Source: an uncultured Bacteroidota bacterium (lineage in GTDB: Bacteria > Bacteroidota > Bacteroidia > UKL13-3). Taken from it: DNA of 46,566 nucleotides. Shown here piece by piece: positions 18,302-27,013 of this stretch. Position 1 is the first letter of the stretch, and every line of letters starts with the position of its first letter. The DNA is taken from assembly GCA_903910445.1 (NCBI GenBank), contig CAIVZR010000070.1, forward strand, positions 1 through 46,566, in the 5' to 3' direction. Below the pieces are notes generated by a model. That model saw nothing but the letters and a program-made list of their open reading frames with translations. It was not told the DNA's origin and did not search any database. Made by a program: the position numbers and the translations under genes.

Positions 18302-19051
18302 ATGGAAATTAATCTAAAAGTTTGGAAACAAAAGGATGCTGTCAGCGACGGTAAACTAATCGATTATAAAGTAAGTCACGTTTCTCCAGATATGTCGTTT
18401 CTCGAAATGTTCGATGTATTGAATGAAGAACTCATTGTGAATGATCAAGAACCCATCGCATTCGATCACGATTGCCGCGAAGGTATTTGTGGAATGTGTA
18501 GTATGGTTATCGACGGAAAGCCTCACGGTCCGCTCGAAGGGGTAACCACCTGCCAACTTCACATGCGTAGTTTCAAAGATGGTGATACCATCACCGTGGA
18601 GCCATGGCGCGCCCGTGCTTTTCCAGTGATTAAAGATTTAGTTGTCGATCGCACCGCTTTCGACCGCATCATCGCTGCAGGTGGATATATCAGCGTGAAC
18701 ACCGGTAATGCCCAAGATGCAAACTGCTTGCCTATCAATAAAGATGATGCTGATGATGCCTTCATGAGTGCTTCATGTATCGGTTGTGGCGCTTGTGTTG
18801 CAGCTTGTAAAAATGCCTCAGCCATGCTCTTCGTTTCAGCTAAAGTATCACAGTTAGCCAAATTGCCTCAGGGACAGCCAGAGCGTTATACCCGTGTAGC
18901 CAATATGGTTGCCCAAATGGATAAGGAAGGTTTTGGTGCTTGTACCAATACTGGTGCTTGTAGCGCAGAATGCCCTAAAGAAATTTCATTGACCAATATC
19001 GCACAATTGAATCGCGATTATATGCAAGCTAAATTTTTAGAGAACGCATAA
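18302..19051 (+). CDS. sdhB: Succinate dehydrogenase/fumarate reductase iron-sulfur subunit
   Basis: 249 residues; carries electrons from SdhA flavin to the heme/quinone site in SdhC. Three clusters can be placed. [2Fe-2S] is in [10 protein letters not shown]...C (Cys58, 63, 66, 84). [11 protein letters not shown] (Cys159, 162, 165 with Cys169) and [12 protein letters not shown] (Cys214, 220, 224) supply the ligands of the [4Fe-4S] and [3Fe-4S] clusters. Last gene of sdhCAB. A strong terminator begins 25 bases after the stop codon. Confidence 0.97.
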   Translation: MEINLKVWKQKDAVSDGKLIDYKVSHVSPDMSFLEMFDVLNEELIVNDQEPIAFDHDCREGICGMCSMVIDGKPHGPLEGVTTCQLHMRSFKDGDTITVEPWRARAFPVIKDLVVDRTAFDRIIAAGGYISVNTGNAQDANCLPINKDDADDAFMSASCIGCGACVAACKNASAMLFVSAKVSQLAKLPQGQPERYTRVANMVAQMDKEGFGACTNTGACSAECPKEISLTNIAQLNRDYMQAKFLENA

Positions 19052-19076
19052 AAGTTATTTGAAAATTATATCAAAT

Positions 19077-19110
19077 AAAAAAGCCAACAGTGATGTTGGC
19101 TTTTTTTATT
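19077..19110. terminator. Bidirectional terminator between sdhB and the zinc peptidase gene
   Basis: GCCAACA (19083-19089) and TGTTGGC (19094-19100) form a perfect stem with a GTGA loop, flanked by an A-run on the left and a T-run on the right. It therefore works as an intrinsic terminator on both strands, closing sdhCAB (+) and the convergent zinc peptidase gene (-). Confidence 0.92.
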
Positions 19111-19125
19111 TATCATCGGCAAGGA

Positions 19126-19806
19126 TTAGTCCCGACTTCGATTCATATATATCATTACATAATACAATAGGGTCGCTAACGATGCAATGGCAGCTACAAC
19201 ATAAGTCATGGCAGCCCACTTCAAGGCATCTTTCGCATTCGAATGCTCTTCGCGTTCCAACATATGGGTATTATCAAGCCAGGCCAATGCCCTGCGACTC
19301 GCATCAAACTCCACTGGTAAGGTGATGAATGAAAATAAAGTGGTGAGTGCAAACAAAGCGATTCCTATCAAAAGTAAATTCGGGAATCGATTGATTAAAA
19401 AGATACCGGCCAATAAAATCCATTGCACATATTGAGATGAAATACTTACTACCGGAACCAATTTACTACGCAAGGTTAACCAAGTATAAGCGTTGGCATG
19501 TTGCACCGCATGACCACATTCGTGGGCCGCTACAGCTGCCGAGGTAATCGAATGCCCTGCATATACATCGGCACTCAGATTCACCGTTTTATCCATGGGA
19601 TTATAATGGTCGGTGAGTTGCCCCTCCACACTAATCACACGCACATCATAAATATTATTATCCTTCAACATTTTTTCGGCGATATCCTTTCCTGTCATTC
19701 CATTGCGTAATGGAATTTGTGAGTACTTCGTAACTTTACTTTTAAATCGCCAGCTTACTAATAAACTCAATACAAATGCTACAATTCCTACAAGAATCAT
19801 TTCCAT
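19126..19806 (-). CDS. Membrane zinc metallopeptidase, YugP-like (Zn_peptidase_2)
   Basis: 226 residues, with an N-terminal membrane helix (about 2-20) and further hydrophobic segments at about 118-160 and 195-218. The zinc site is AAHECGHAVQHANAY (His95, Glu96, His99). SRRALAWLDNTHMLEREEH in the C-terminal half is typical of this family, and may contribute further ligands. Substrates are unknown for the family. It probably has its own promoter (19842-19874), although the 58-residue gene lies upstream on the same strand. It ends at a bidirectional terminator. Confidence 0.9.
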   Translation of the reverse strand: MEMILVGIVAFVLSLLVSWRFKSKVTKYSQIPLRNGMTGKDIAEKMLKDNNIYDVRVISVEGQLTDHYNPMDKTVNLSADVYAGHSITSAAVAAHECGHAVQHANAYTWLTLRSKLVPVVSISSQYVQWILLAGIFLINRFPNLLLIGIALFALTTLFSFITLPVEFDASRRALAWLDNTHMLEREEHSNAKDALKWAAMTYVVAAIASLATLLYYVMIYMNRSRD

Positions 19807-19841
19807 AATAAATCAGATTTTAAAATTTGAATTAGAAGTTG

Positions 19842-19874
19842 CAAAATTAATACAAATTAAACAACTCCGACAAA
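19842..19874 (-). promoter_or_regulatory. Candidate promoter of the zinc peptidase gene
   Basis: On the minus strand TTTG (19874-19871), a 21-base spacer and TAATTTTG (19849-19842) give the full Bacteroidota -33/-7 pattern. The -7 element ends 35 bases before the ATG at 19806. Confidence 0.65.
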
Positions 19875-19960
19875 ATGCCGTATATCCTGACAAATACCAT
19901 GTACTTATTTTTCTAAATCAGTCAAGATTTCGTGAAGTGCATACAGAAAAAGTGCAGTAG

Positions 19961-20137
19961 TTAATTGAATATGAAGAAGCGTAAAACCATAATCACCACA
20001 GCAACCAACATCATCCAAATACTTAATCGATTGGTGCCATGCATAAATCTTAAACTCGCACCTTTCTCTTCTTCAGTTTTTTTATTCAAGAAACCAAAAG
20101 GATTTAAATAACCTAAAAGCTTATTAAGAAAATTCAT
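19961..20137 (-). CDS. Small membrane protein, 58 residues (DUF6728-like)
   Basis: A short gene, ATG at 20137 and TAA at 19961. The product starts MNFLNKLLGYLNPFGF, has a charged stretch NKKTEEEKGAS, then LRFMHGTNRLSIWMML running into a single hydrophobic helix and ending RFFIFN. The MHG-x-NR-x-SI segment before one TM helix is what I recall of the DUF6728 small-protein family of Bacteroidota; that name is from memory and unverified. It starts 12 bases after the stop codon of the cystathionine-synthase type gene on the same strand, so it is likely co-transcribed. Role unknown. The compact charged-then-hydrophobic layout and tight spacing argue that it is a real gene. Confidence 0.75.
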   Translation of the reverse strand: MNFLNKLLGYLNPFGFLNKKTEEEKGASLRFMHGTNRLSIWMMLVAVVIMVLRFFIFN

Positions 20138-20149
20138 GGTTGATATAAA

Positions 20150-21295
20150 TTACAATCCTTTTAAGGCTTGGGTTAAGTCTTCTAATAAGTCATTGATATC
20201 TTCAATTCCAACACTCAGTCGTATTAAAGCATCGGTGAGTCCGTTTTTTAAACGCTCTTCCCTTGGAATACTAGCATGGGTCATACTCGCAGGGTGCCCT
20301 ACCAAACTTTCTACCCCTCCCAAACTTTCGGCAAGCGCAAATAATTCAATGCGCTTTAAAAAGGTAAGGGCTGTTTCCATGGTGTCTTTCTTGAAGGTGA
20401 ATGAAATCATACCTCCAAAATCACGCATCTGCTTTTTAGCAATATCATGATTGGGATGTGTTTCTAATCCACACCAGTAAACTTTATCAATTGATGGATG
20501 CGCTTCTAAGAAACGAGCCACCGCAGCTCCATTCTCACAATGACGCTGCATGCGCACATGCAATGTTTTGATGCCTCTCAATACTAAGAAACAATCTTGT
20601 GGTCCTGGCGTTGCTCCTGTAGCGTTCTGGATGAATTTTAAATCTTCATACAAGGCTTCATTATTCGTAATCAATGCTCCCATCACCACATCGCTATGCC
20701 CGCTGATATATTTGGTAAGTGAATGCATCACCAGATCGGCACCCAAATCGAGTGGGTTTTGCAAATAAGGTGAAGCAAAGGTATTATCAACACATACCGT
20801 AATATGATGCGTCTTTCCAATTTTTGATAATGCTTCTATATCGATGATATTCATCATCGGGTTGGTTGGGGTTTCAATCCAAAGTAATTTGGTTGCTGGA
20901 GTTATAAATTTCACCACATCTTCGGCATGGCTCATATTCACAAATCGGAATTTGATACCATACTTCTCAAACACTTTTACGAATAGGCGATACGTACCAC
21001 CATATAAGTCGTTCGTTGCAATCACCTCATCACCCGGCTTAAGTGTTTTAACCACGGCATCAATGGCGCCCAATCCTGTGCTATAGCATAGGCCATACTT
21101 CCCATTCTCTAGTGCTGCCAAGTTCTTTTGTAAGGCATCGCGGGTTGGATTCTGGGTTCGACCATACTCATAGCCCTTATGATCGCCAGGGGCACTCTGA
21201 ACATAGGTGCTCGTTTGAAAAATGGGAGTCATAATCGCTCCTGTTGATGGATCAGGTGATACACCCGCATGAATGGTTTTGGTATTGAAACGCAT
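20150..21295 (-). CDS. Cystathionine gamma-synthase type PLP enzyme (Cys/Met metabolism)
   Basis: 381 residues, cytoplasmic, of the trans-sulfuration PLP family that joins cysteine with an activated homoserine (gamma-synthase) or cleaves cystathionine (gamma-/beta-lyase). Visible motifs: YEYGRTQNPTRDALQKNLAA, YSTGLGAIDAV, IETPTNPMMNIIDIEAL, VDNTFASPYLQNPLDLGAD, the PLP-lysine site HSLTKYISGHSD (Lys195) and the C-terminal ESLGGVESLVGHPASMTHA. The ATG at 21295 is used; a TTG seven codons earlier is possible but not needed. Gamma-synthase and gamma-lyase cannot be separated with certainty. A 58-residue membrane protein gene follows directly. Confidence 0.9.
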   Translation of the reverse strand: MRFNTKTIHAGVSPDPSTGAIMTPIFQTSTYVQSAPGDHKGYEYGRTQNPTRDALQKNLAALENGKYGLCYSTGLGAIDAVVKTLKPGDEVIATNDLYGGTYRLFVKVFEKYGIKFRFVNMSHAEDVVKFITPATKLLWIETPTNPMMNIIDIEALSKIGKTHHITVCVDNTFASPYLQNPLDLGADLVMHSLTKYISGHSDVVMGALITNNEALYEDLKFIQNATGATPGPQDCFLVLRGIKTLHVRMQRHCENGAAVARFLEAHPSIDKVYWCGLETHPNHDIAKKQMRDFGGMISFTFKKDTMETALTFLKRIELFALAESLGGVESLVGHPASMTHASIPREERLKNGLTDALIRLSVGIEDINDLLEDLTQALKGL

Positions 21296-21361
21296 GGTTA
21301 TTTTATGGATGGGCAAAGGTAATCCCTTCGCAGTTATTTACAATAAGGTGGGAAAGTGAAA

Positions 21362-22558
21362 TTATTCAACGTAATCTTTCAAGTAATTATAGGTTTCGGT
21401 AAGTGCACCGTTTTTTGAAATGGTGGCGCGTTTGATTATAAAACCATCTTCATTATCAATAAGCTCAGGTAATACATGATGAATCAAGAAAGTGCCAAAT
21501 TCAGTGCTTGCATCCAAGGGCAATTCGCAGGGCAGATTTCCAACAGCCATCACATCTACCGTATGCTTTTGAAATGGTGCTACTACTTTTTCACTCAACG
21601 AATGCCATCCAAATACAGGCTCTTCAATGGTTGTCGATTTTACCGTACAAGGAATGGAGCCATCAATATCACAAGTAATATCAGCAATAACATCAATGGC
21701 GAAATTTGGATTCTTCATCTCTTCTTTGGTGAAGAAAACAGGGATTCCTAGCTTCCAGAAGATGGCATTAATCATCATATCTGACACTGAATAATACGGT
21801 TTGAAATCGCAATCATAAAGCTCCGGATTATGATAGAAATCGGCTTTATCCCATGCCATGCCATCTTTCCTACGGTATAAATCATCCACTCTGAGATGCA
21901 CAAAAACGGGCTCTTCAAATTTTGAGTTTAAAAATTCTCTTTTGGTTACCTCTTTTATGTTTAGGTAATGCAACATTTCTAAGGCACCATGAGCTACCCG
22001 CCCGTCGCCTGCCAAACAAATTTTAATGGGTGGTAAAGTAATATTCTTGTACTGAGATTTTAATTCTAAGAAATTACGACTGTCATGCGCCGCTTTTAAA
22101 TTAAAAAGTTCAAACTTTTTTCCATAGGTAAGAAACCCATTATGCGTACCCACGATACCCGCAAAACGGCCAAATCCAAGGATACGACTCCCGTTTTCCC
22201 ATACCAAAGTTTCGTAATCGATAAGTGTTATTTTCTTGGCAAGTATTTCTCGTAATAGCTTCCGGTTGTGTGCCTGCTTTTTAATAGTATGCGAAAAAAA
22301 GAAATAGGTTTTATCAGGAATGAGTTCCTGAATAGGTACTTCTTTGATGCCCATCAATACATCACACCCACTCAAATCTTCTTTTATTTCACAACCATAG
22401 CGCTCGTATTCATCTTCATTAAAGCATCGGTGAGGAGAGGGCTGAACTACAATACTTAAATTGGGGTAATTATTCATCAACTCATAGCATTGATGAGGAA
22501 CCAGCGGGGTTCTTTTATCAGGGGGCTGCTTGCCTTCACGAATGATACCAATTTTCAT
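21362..22558 (-). CDS. Saccharopine/alanine dehydrogenase-type NAD(P)-dependent oxidoreductase
   Basis: 398 residues. The N-terminal MKIGIIREGKQPPDKRTPLVP and the following domain match the alanine dehydrogenase/PNT N-terminal fold. A nucleotide-binding segment, KICLAGDGRVAHGALEML, lies near 180. The C-terminal part (VDVMAVGNLPCELPLDASTE) resembles yeast-type saccharopine dehydrogenase (NAD, lysine-forming). The likely reaction is reversible NAD(P)-linked oxidation of an amino-acid or opine substrate. Whether it is a true lysine-pathway enzyme cannot be told; no lysine genes are nearby. It lies 66 bases upstream of the cystathionine-synthase gene on the same strand. Confidence 0.78.
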   Translation of the reverse strand: MKIGIIREGKQPPDKRTPLVPHQCYELMNNYPNLSIVVQPSPHRCFNEDEYERYGCEIKEDLSGCDVLMGIKEVPIQELIPDKTYFFFSHTIKKQAHNRKLLREILAKKITLIDYETLVWENGSRILGFGRFAGIVGTHNGFLTYGKKFELFNLKAAHDSRNFLELKSQYKNITLPPIKICLAGDGRVAHGALEMLHYLNIKEVTKREFLNSKFEEPVFVHLRVDDLYRRKDGMAWDKADFYHNPELYDCDFKPYYSVSDMMINAIFWKLGIPVFFTKEEMKNPNFAIDVIADITCDIDGSIPCTVKSTTIEEPVFGWHSLSEKVVAPFQKHTVDVMAVGNLPCELPLDASTEFGTFLIHHVLPELIDNEDGFIIKRATISKNGALTETYNYLKDYVE

Positions 22559-22704
22559 GATGCAAAGTTACTCAGGAACAACGGCATTTGAGCGCTCCCT
22601 GATTTATCTCATTAATTGACAAATTAAGTATTCAAAGAAAAATATTCCAGAGCTGAATTGAAACTCTTGAGATTTCGAATGAGAATAAATTCTTATTTTG
22701 CTGC

Positions 22705-24315
22705 ATGAATTTTTTGGAAGGATTCACAGCTAAAAAGCCGCTAGTTTGGTTGTTCTTATTACTGATAACTGTTTTGGCATACAGCCCAGTTTTGCGGGGT
22801 AATTATGTATTTGATGATGATATTTTTATAGTGAACAATCAATACGTTCACGATTTGAACCATGTAAAACAAATATACACCCATAGCACTACCGATGGGG
22901 CTGGAGTGGGAGAGGGCAATTTTTATCGGCCCAATCAATCGCTTTGCCATGCAATTATTTATTCGCTGGTGGGCAATGGCCCCTCGGCACAACATGTTTT
23001 TTCTGTACTAGTTCATGCGCTGAATGCCTGTTTGCTTTTTACATTCCTTGCTTTACTTGGTTTTACCGGAATTCCTGCCTTGGTTGCTGCATTAATATTC
23101 ACCATTCATCCAATTCAAACCGAAGCGGTAGCCTATATCTCGGGGCTCTCCGATCCATTGAGCATGATGTTCATTTTGGTAACATGTATCTGCTTTGTGC
23201 TCTATCAAAAGGAATCGCGAATTTATTGGGCCATATTTTCGATAGTTAGTTTAGTATTAGCCCTATTCAGCAAAGAAAGCAGCATAATGACGATTGGAGT
23301 TTTGATTTTACTGGCACTTTATCTTAACGCCTCAATTAAGAAATTTTCAAATGCAACGAAGTACTTTTTAGGAATTGCTTTCATCCTCTGTATCGGTTTT
23401 CTATACTTGAAATTCACCACATTTAATTTTACAGGGAACATTGCATTAACGAGTGCCGATAATGAATACACCCAAAGTATCTGGGTGCGTTTCGTGACTT
23501 TTTGTTCCATCTTCCCAAGATATATTGGAATGCTCATTTTCCCTATCGATCAGTATATTGAAAAGCCTTATTTGGCTTATGTTTCTTTAGAAGCATTGGG
23601 TCTCGGTGGACTCATGCTATTGGGTGCCCTCGGTTATATATTTTACACTTCTTATAAAAGTACCAAAGTATGGATGCTCGCCATTGGTATCTTTCTTTTG
23701 TTTCTACTTCCCGTGTCGGGAATTATCCCTACCAATGCCATCTATCTAGAACATTGGCTCTATCTTCCTTTCCTAGGCGTTGCTATTGCCATTGCACAAG
23801 GTGTAAAATCGATTGAAAAAATCAAATACAAATCCATGATTCTTGGATTGATTGCCTTGATTTCGGTAGCCTATATCTCGAAGACGGCCTTTAGAAGTTA
23901 CCAATGGGCCGATGCCATTCGCTTCTATAAAAATGAAATTCATTACAATAAAAAATCAGCCCGTATTTATAATAATCTGGCGATGGTTTTAAATAGCAAA
24001 AAAGAATATCAAAGCGCTGCCAATTATTATTTGCAGGCGATTTCAATTTATGATGTATACCCACAAACCCATCATAACTTAGCGCAAACATATATCGCCC
24101 TCAATCAGGTGAGTAACGCCATTGTTGAAGAGTACAAGGCGCTGCAAATGAACCCAGGATTTATTTACAGTTTGAAAGGGTTGTTTGATATTTATACCAC
24201 CCTCAAAGATACCAAGCGTGCTGTAGCTTTTGAAGGGTATATACAGCAGGTGCAACAAGGCCAACAACCCAGCTGGAACGAAATTAAAGATAATCTTCAC
24301 GCCGATAAACCATGA
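22705..24315 (+). CDS. GT-C-fold membrane glycosyltransferase-like protein with TPR tail (TMTC-like)
   Basis: A 536-residue inner-membrane protein with about ten hydrophobic segments. After TM1 comes FDDD (36-39) in the first extracytoplasmic loop, the place of the catalytic acid in GT-C enzymes. YRPNQSL and IHPIQTEAVAYISGLSDPL follow, a segment also seen in eukaryotic TMTC O-mannosyltransferases and their bacterial relatives. The C-terminus (about 410-520) has TPR-like repeats (YNNLAMVLNSKKEYQSAANYY, THHNLAQTYIALNQVSNA). Protein or glycan glycosylation at the periplasmic face is a fair inference; the acceptor is unknown. TATTTTG ends 5 bases before the ATG, a possible weak -7 element. Its stop overlaps the aat start by 4 bases (ATGA). 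Confidence 0.8.
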   Translation: MNFLEGFTAKKPLVWLFLLLITVLAYSPVLRGNYVFDDDIFIVNNQYVHDLNHVKQIYTHSTTDGAGVGEGNFYRPNQSLCHAIIYSLVGNGPSAQHVFSVLVHALNACLLFTFLALLGFTGIPALVAALIFTIHPIQTEAVAYISGLSDPLSMMFILVTCICFVLYQKESRIYWAIFSIVSLVLALFSKESSIMTIGVLILLALYLNASIKKFSNATKYFLGIAFILCIGFLYLKFTTFNFTGNIALTSADNEYTQSIWVRFVTFCSIFPRYIGMLIFPIDQYIEKPYLAYVSLEALGLGGLMLLGALGYIFYTSYKSTKVWMLAIGIFLLFLLPVSGIIPTNAIYLEHWLYLPFLGVAIAIAQGVKSIEKIKYKSMILGLIALISVAYISKTAFRSYQWADAIRFYKNEIHYNKKSARIYNNLAMVLNSKKEYQSAANYYLQAISIYDVYPQTHHNLAQTYIALNQVSNAIVEEYKALQMNPGFIYSLKGLFDIYTTLKDTKRAVAFEGYIQQVQQGQQPSWNEIKDNLHADKP

Positions 24316-24950
24316 TTTTGGAATTGCCTCCCGACCGAAATTGGTTTCCTGATACTGCCCTCGCCGATGAAGATGGATTATTAGCTTTTGGTGGTGACCT
24401 TAGTGTTGAGCGACTAGTCAAAGCATATTCAAAAGGTATCTTTCCCTGGTATAGCGACGATACTCCAATACTCTGGTATAGCCCTCACGAACGTTTTGTT
24501 TTATTTCCTCACGAAATTCGCATCACCAAAAGCATGAAACAAGTAATGCAATCGGGTAAATTTGAAATGCGAAAAAACACTGCCTTTGAGCAGGTAATTA
24601 AAAATTGTGCAGCAACCTATCGTGAAGGGCAGGATGGAACTTGGATTACCAACGAGATGCAAGACGCTTATATCAATTTACATAAACTGGGAATTGCACA
24701 TAGCTATGAAACATGGTATAATAATGAGTTGGTAGGTGGTTTATATGGTGTAGAAACAGGCAATATATTTTGCGGTGAAAGTATGTTTAGCCATGCGAGC
24801 AATGCCTCAAAGGCCGCACTAATATGGCTCACTCAAAACTTCAATTATCAACTCATCGATTGCCAGGTACCCACCGAACACCTCGAAAGTATGGGCGCAA
24901 AACTCATACCAAGAGAAGATTATGAGGCTTTCTTACAAATTCCCTCTTAA
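24312..24950 (+). CDS. aat: Leucyl/phenylalanyl-tRNA-protein transferase
   Basis: A 212-residue cytoplasmic enzyme that adds Leu or Phe from charged tRNA to proteins with N-terminal Arg or Lys, marking them for ClpAP (N-end rule). Motifs: FPDTALADEDGLLAFGGDLS, LVKAYSKGIFPWYSDDTPILWYSPHERFVL, GGLYGVETGNIFCGESMFS and LIDCQVPTEHLESMGA. Length is normal. Its start overlaps the stop of the GT-C/TPR gene (ATGA), implying translational coupling. Its 3' end overlaps the end of the opposite hpd gene by 18 bases. Confidence 0.95.
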   Translation: MILELPPDRNWFPDTALADEDGLLAFGGDLSVERLVKAYSKGIFPWYSDDTPILWYSPHERFVLFPHEIRITKSMKQVMQSGKFEMRKNTAFEQVIKNCAATYREGQDGTWITNEMQDAYINLHKLGIAHSYETWYNNELVGGLYGVETGNIFCGESMFSHASNASKAALIWLTQNFNYQLIDCQVPTEHLESMGAKLIPREDYEAFLQIPS

Positions 24951-26054
24951 TTCCTGCTCTCTCTCAATCGACTCGAAGAGGGCCTTGAAATTACCGGCGC
25001 CAAAGGATTTTGCACCTTTTCTTTGAATGATTTCAAAAAATACGGTGGGGCGATCTTCTAATGGTTTGGTGAAGATTTGTAATAAGTAACCTTCGTCATC
25101 ACGATCTACCAAAATTCCAAGTTCTTGAAGGGGGGTAATATCTTCGTCGATTTTTCCAACTCGCTCCAGCAAATCTGAATAATAGGTGGCAGGGGTTCTC
25201 AAAAATTCAACACCACGGCTTTTTAAATCGCGCACTGTTTTAATGATATCATGCGTTGCAATGGCTACATGTTGTACCCCTTCTCCTTCATAAAAATCAA
25301 TATATTCCTCAATCTGTGATTTTTTCTTTCCTTCAGCAGGTTCGTTTATTGGAAACTTCACATATCCATTTCCGTTACTCATTACCTTACTCATCAATGC
25401 AGAGTATTCGGTATTGATTTGCTTATCGTCGAAGCTTAAAATGTTTTTGAAACCCATCACTTCTTCATACCATTTTACAACATCATTCATACGGTTCCAA
25501 CCCACATTGCCTACGCAATGATCAACGTATAACAATCCTGTTGATGCAGGATTGAAATCTGTTTCCCATTTCTTGAAACCTGGCATAAATGGTCCATTAT
25601 AATCTTTACGTTCAACAAAAAGATGAACCGTTTCACCATAGGTATAAATTCCACTGGTTTTTACTGTGCCATTTTCATCTTGAAGTGTTCTTGGCTCTTG
25701 ATATGACTTTGCACCACGTTTGATAGTTTGCTCGTAAGCATCATAGGCATCATCTACGATGAGTGCTAAAATCTTTACGCCATCTCCATGTTTTAAAATA
25801 TGATCGCTAATCTCACTCTTCGAATTAAGCGGTGTAGTCAATACAAATCGAATTTTATCTTGCTGTAAAACATAACTTACACGATCCCGAACTCCGGTTT
25901 CTGGTCCACAATAGGCAGCACTTTGGAAACCAAATGCTGTTTTATAAAAATGAGCCGCTTGTTTGGCATTACCTACATAAAATTCAATATGGTCGGTGCC
26001 ATTCAATGGCAAAAAATCGTGATTCGAAGGGGTGGTTTGGGTCGTAGCTGACAT
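24933..26054 (-). CDS. hpd: 4-hydroxyphenylpyruvate dioxygenase
   Basis: A 373-residue Fe(II) oxygenase turning 4-hydroxyphenylpyruvate into homogentisate in tyrosine degradation. It has two VOC (glyoxalase-like) modules: an N-terminal one (about 20-165) and a catalytic one (about 175-345). The iron ligands fit His179 (YVDHCVGN), His262 (GVQHVAIATHDI) and Glu341 (VFFEIIQRKG). The C-terminal helix segment AKSFGAGNFKALFESIEREQ is typical. No homogentisate dioxygenase or other tyrosine genes are in the window. TAACTTTG (26071-26078, minus strand) lies 16 bases upstream of the start. Confidence 0.97.
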   Translation of the reverse strand: MSATTQTTPSNHDFLPLNGTDHIEFYVGNAKQAAHFYKTAFGFQSAAYCGPETGVRDRVSYVLQQDKIRFVLTTPLNSKSEISDHILKHGDGVKILALIVDDAYDAYEQTIKRGAKSYQEPRTLQDENGTVKTSGIYTYGETVHLFVERKDYNGPFMPGFKKWETDFNPASTGLLYVDHCVGNVGWNRMNDVVKWYEEVMGFKNILSFDDKQINTEYSALMSKVMSNGNGYVKFPINEPAEGKKKSQIEEYIDFYEGEGVQHVAIATHDIIKTVRDLKSRGVEFLRTPATYYSDLLERVGKIDEDITPLQELGILVDRDDEGYLLQIFTKPLEDRPTVFFEIIQRKGAKSFGAGNFKALFESIEREQELRGNL

Positions 26055-26070
26055 AAAATATAATTTGACG

Positions 26071-26078
26071 CAAAGTTA
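26071..26078 (-). promoter_or_regulatory. Candidate -7 element of hpd
   Basis: The minus strand reads TAACTTTG, a perfect TAnnTTTG match, 16 bases upstream of the hpd ATG. TTTG at 26092-26089 is only 10 bases further, too close for a normal -33 element. Confidence 0.5.
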
Positions 26079-26112
26079 GTTTTTTTTTCAAATTGGTGGA
26101 ACGATTCTAAAT

Positions 26113-26149
26113 AAAAAAGCTCCCTTCTAGTTATAGAAGAGAGCTTTTT
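26113..26149 (-). terminator. Terminator of the exbB-exbD-exbD-tonB operon
   Basis: A hairpin with about a 15-bp stem including the A-T ends and one mismatch (GCTCCCTTCT against AGAAGAGAGC) and a 6-base loop. On the minus strand it is followed by a T-run. It lies just after the tonB stop codon and before the hpd promoter. Confidence 0.88.
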
Positions 26150-26166
26150 ATAATTTAAATTATCGT

Positions 26167-26964
26167 TTAGCGAGTTGAGAATTTAATCGGCAACTTATAG
26201 CTAACATTTACATTACGTCCATTTTGGCGTCCTGGGGTCCATGCTGGCATGCTTTTCACTACACGAATCGCTTCCTCATCGCAACCAAAGCCAAGGGTCT
26301 TCACAACTTTCACCTGACTAATTTTACCGTCTTTACCTACCACAAAATCCACTACTACTTTTCCTTGAATATCATTTTCCAAAGCAATGGCAGGATATAC
26401 AGTGTACTTTTTTACATAGGCCATCAATGCACCTTCACCACCTGGAAACTCAGGCATGATTTCAACATAAGTTTGAACAGTATTGTCTTCCACTTCAACA
26501 GGGCCTTTGTTCGAATCATCTAAACTACGATCCACACCATTAGGGTCACCTACAACATCTGAAGGTCCTGCATCAATATGGTCGAGGTCATCGGCAGTTA
26601 CTACACGATTATCTTTAACTTGTTCATCTTCTACAGGAACAGGAGGGGTAAATTGAACCGTGCTGTTTAATGGTGGAGGTGGCTCTACAATTGGCGGAGG
26701 TGGTTCATTCTTATCTTGTGGTGGTGCCTGATCCAATACAACTTCTGAGTAGTCAATATCTTTATCTTTGGTATTTACTTCAGAAAATGCTTTGATAAGG
26801 TATGGAGTTGCAATGAAAATAGCAAATAGAGAAGAGGCAACTATGGTACTTACGGTTACATTTTTATTGTAAATTTTCCGAAGTATATAAGCGCCGTAAC
26901 TCTTATTACGGTTTTCAAATACCATATCGTCCATGCTGGCATTTTGAATATCTTTGGGTTCCAT
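26167..26964 (-). CDS. tonB: TonB-family energy transducer
   Basis: 265 residues, spanning the inner membrane and periplasm to pass proton-motive energy to outer-membrane TonB-dependent receptors. It has the Bacteroidota layout. A short cytoplasmic N-terminus (DDMVFENRNKSYGAYILRK) comes first, then one TM helix (about 36-58) and a Pro/acidic region (about 75-165, with PPPPIVEPPPPL). The TonB C-terminal fold is at about 170-265 (AYVKKYTVYPAIALENDIQGKV, DFVVGKDGKISQVKVVKTLG, SMPAWTPGRQNGRNV). Last gene of exbB-exbD-exbD-tonB, 49 bases after the second exbD, followed by a terminator. Confidence 0.95.
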   Translation of the reverse strand: MEPKDIQNASMDDMVFENRNKSYGAYILRKIYNKNVTVSTIVASSLFAIFIATPYLIKAFSEVNTKDKDIDYSEVVLDQAPPQDKNEPPPPIVEPPPPLNSTVQFTPPVPVEDEQVKDNRVVTADDLDHIDAGPSDVVGDPNGVDRSLDDSNKGPVEVEDNTVQTYVEIMPEFPGGEGALMAYVKKYTVYPAIALENDIQGKVVVDFVVGKDGKISQVKVVKTLGFGCDEEAIRVVKSMPAWTPGRQNGRNVNVSYKLPIKFSTR

Positions 26965-27013
26965 TGTGTGATTTATTTTTTGGTGTATACCTTCTAATTT
27001 TAAAAGGTAAATA

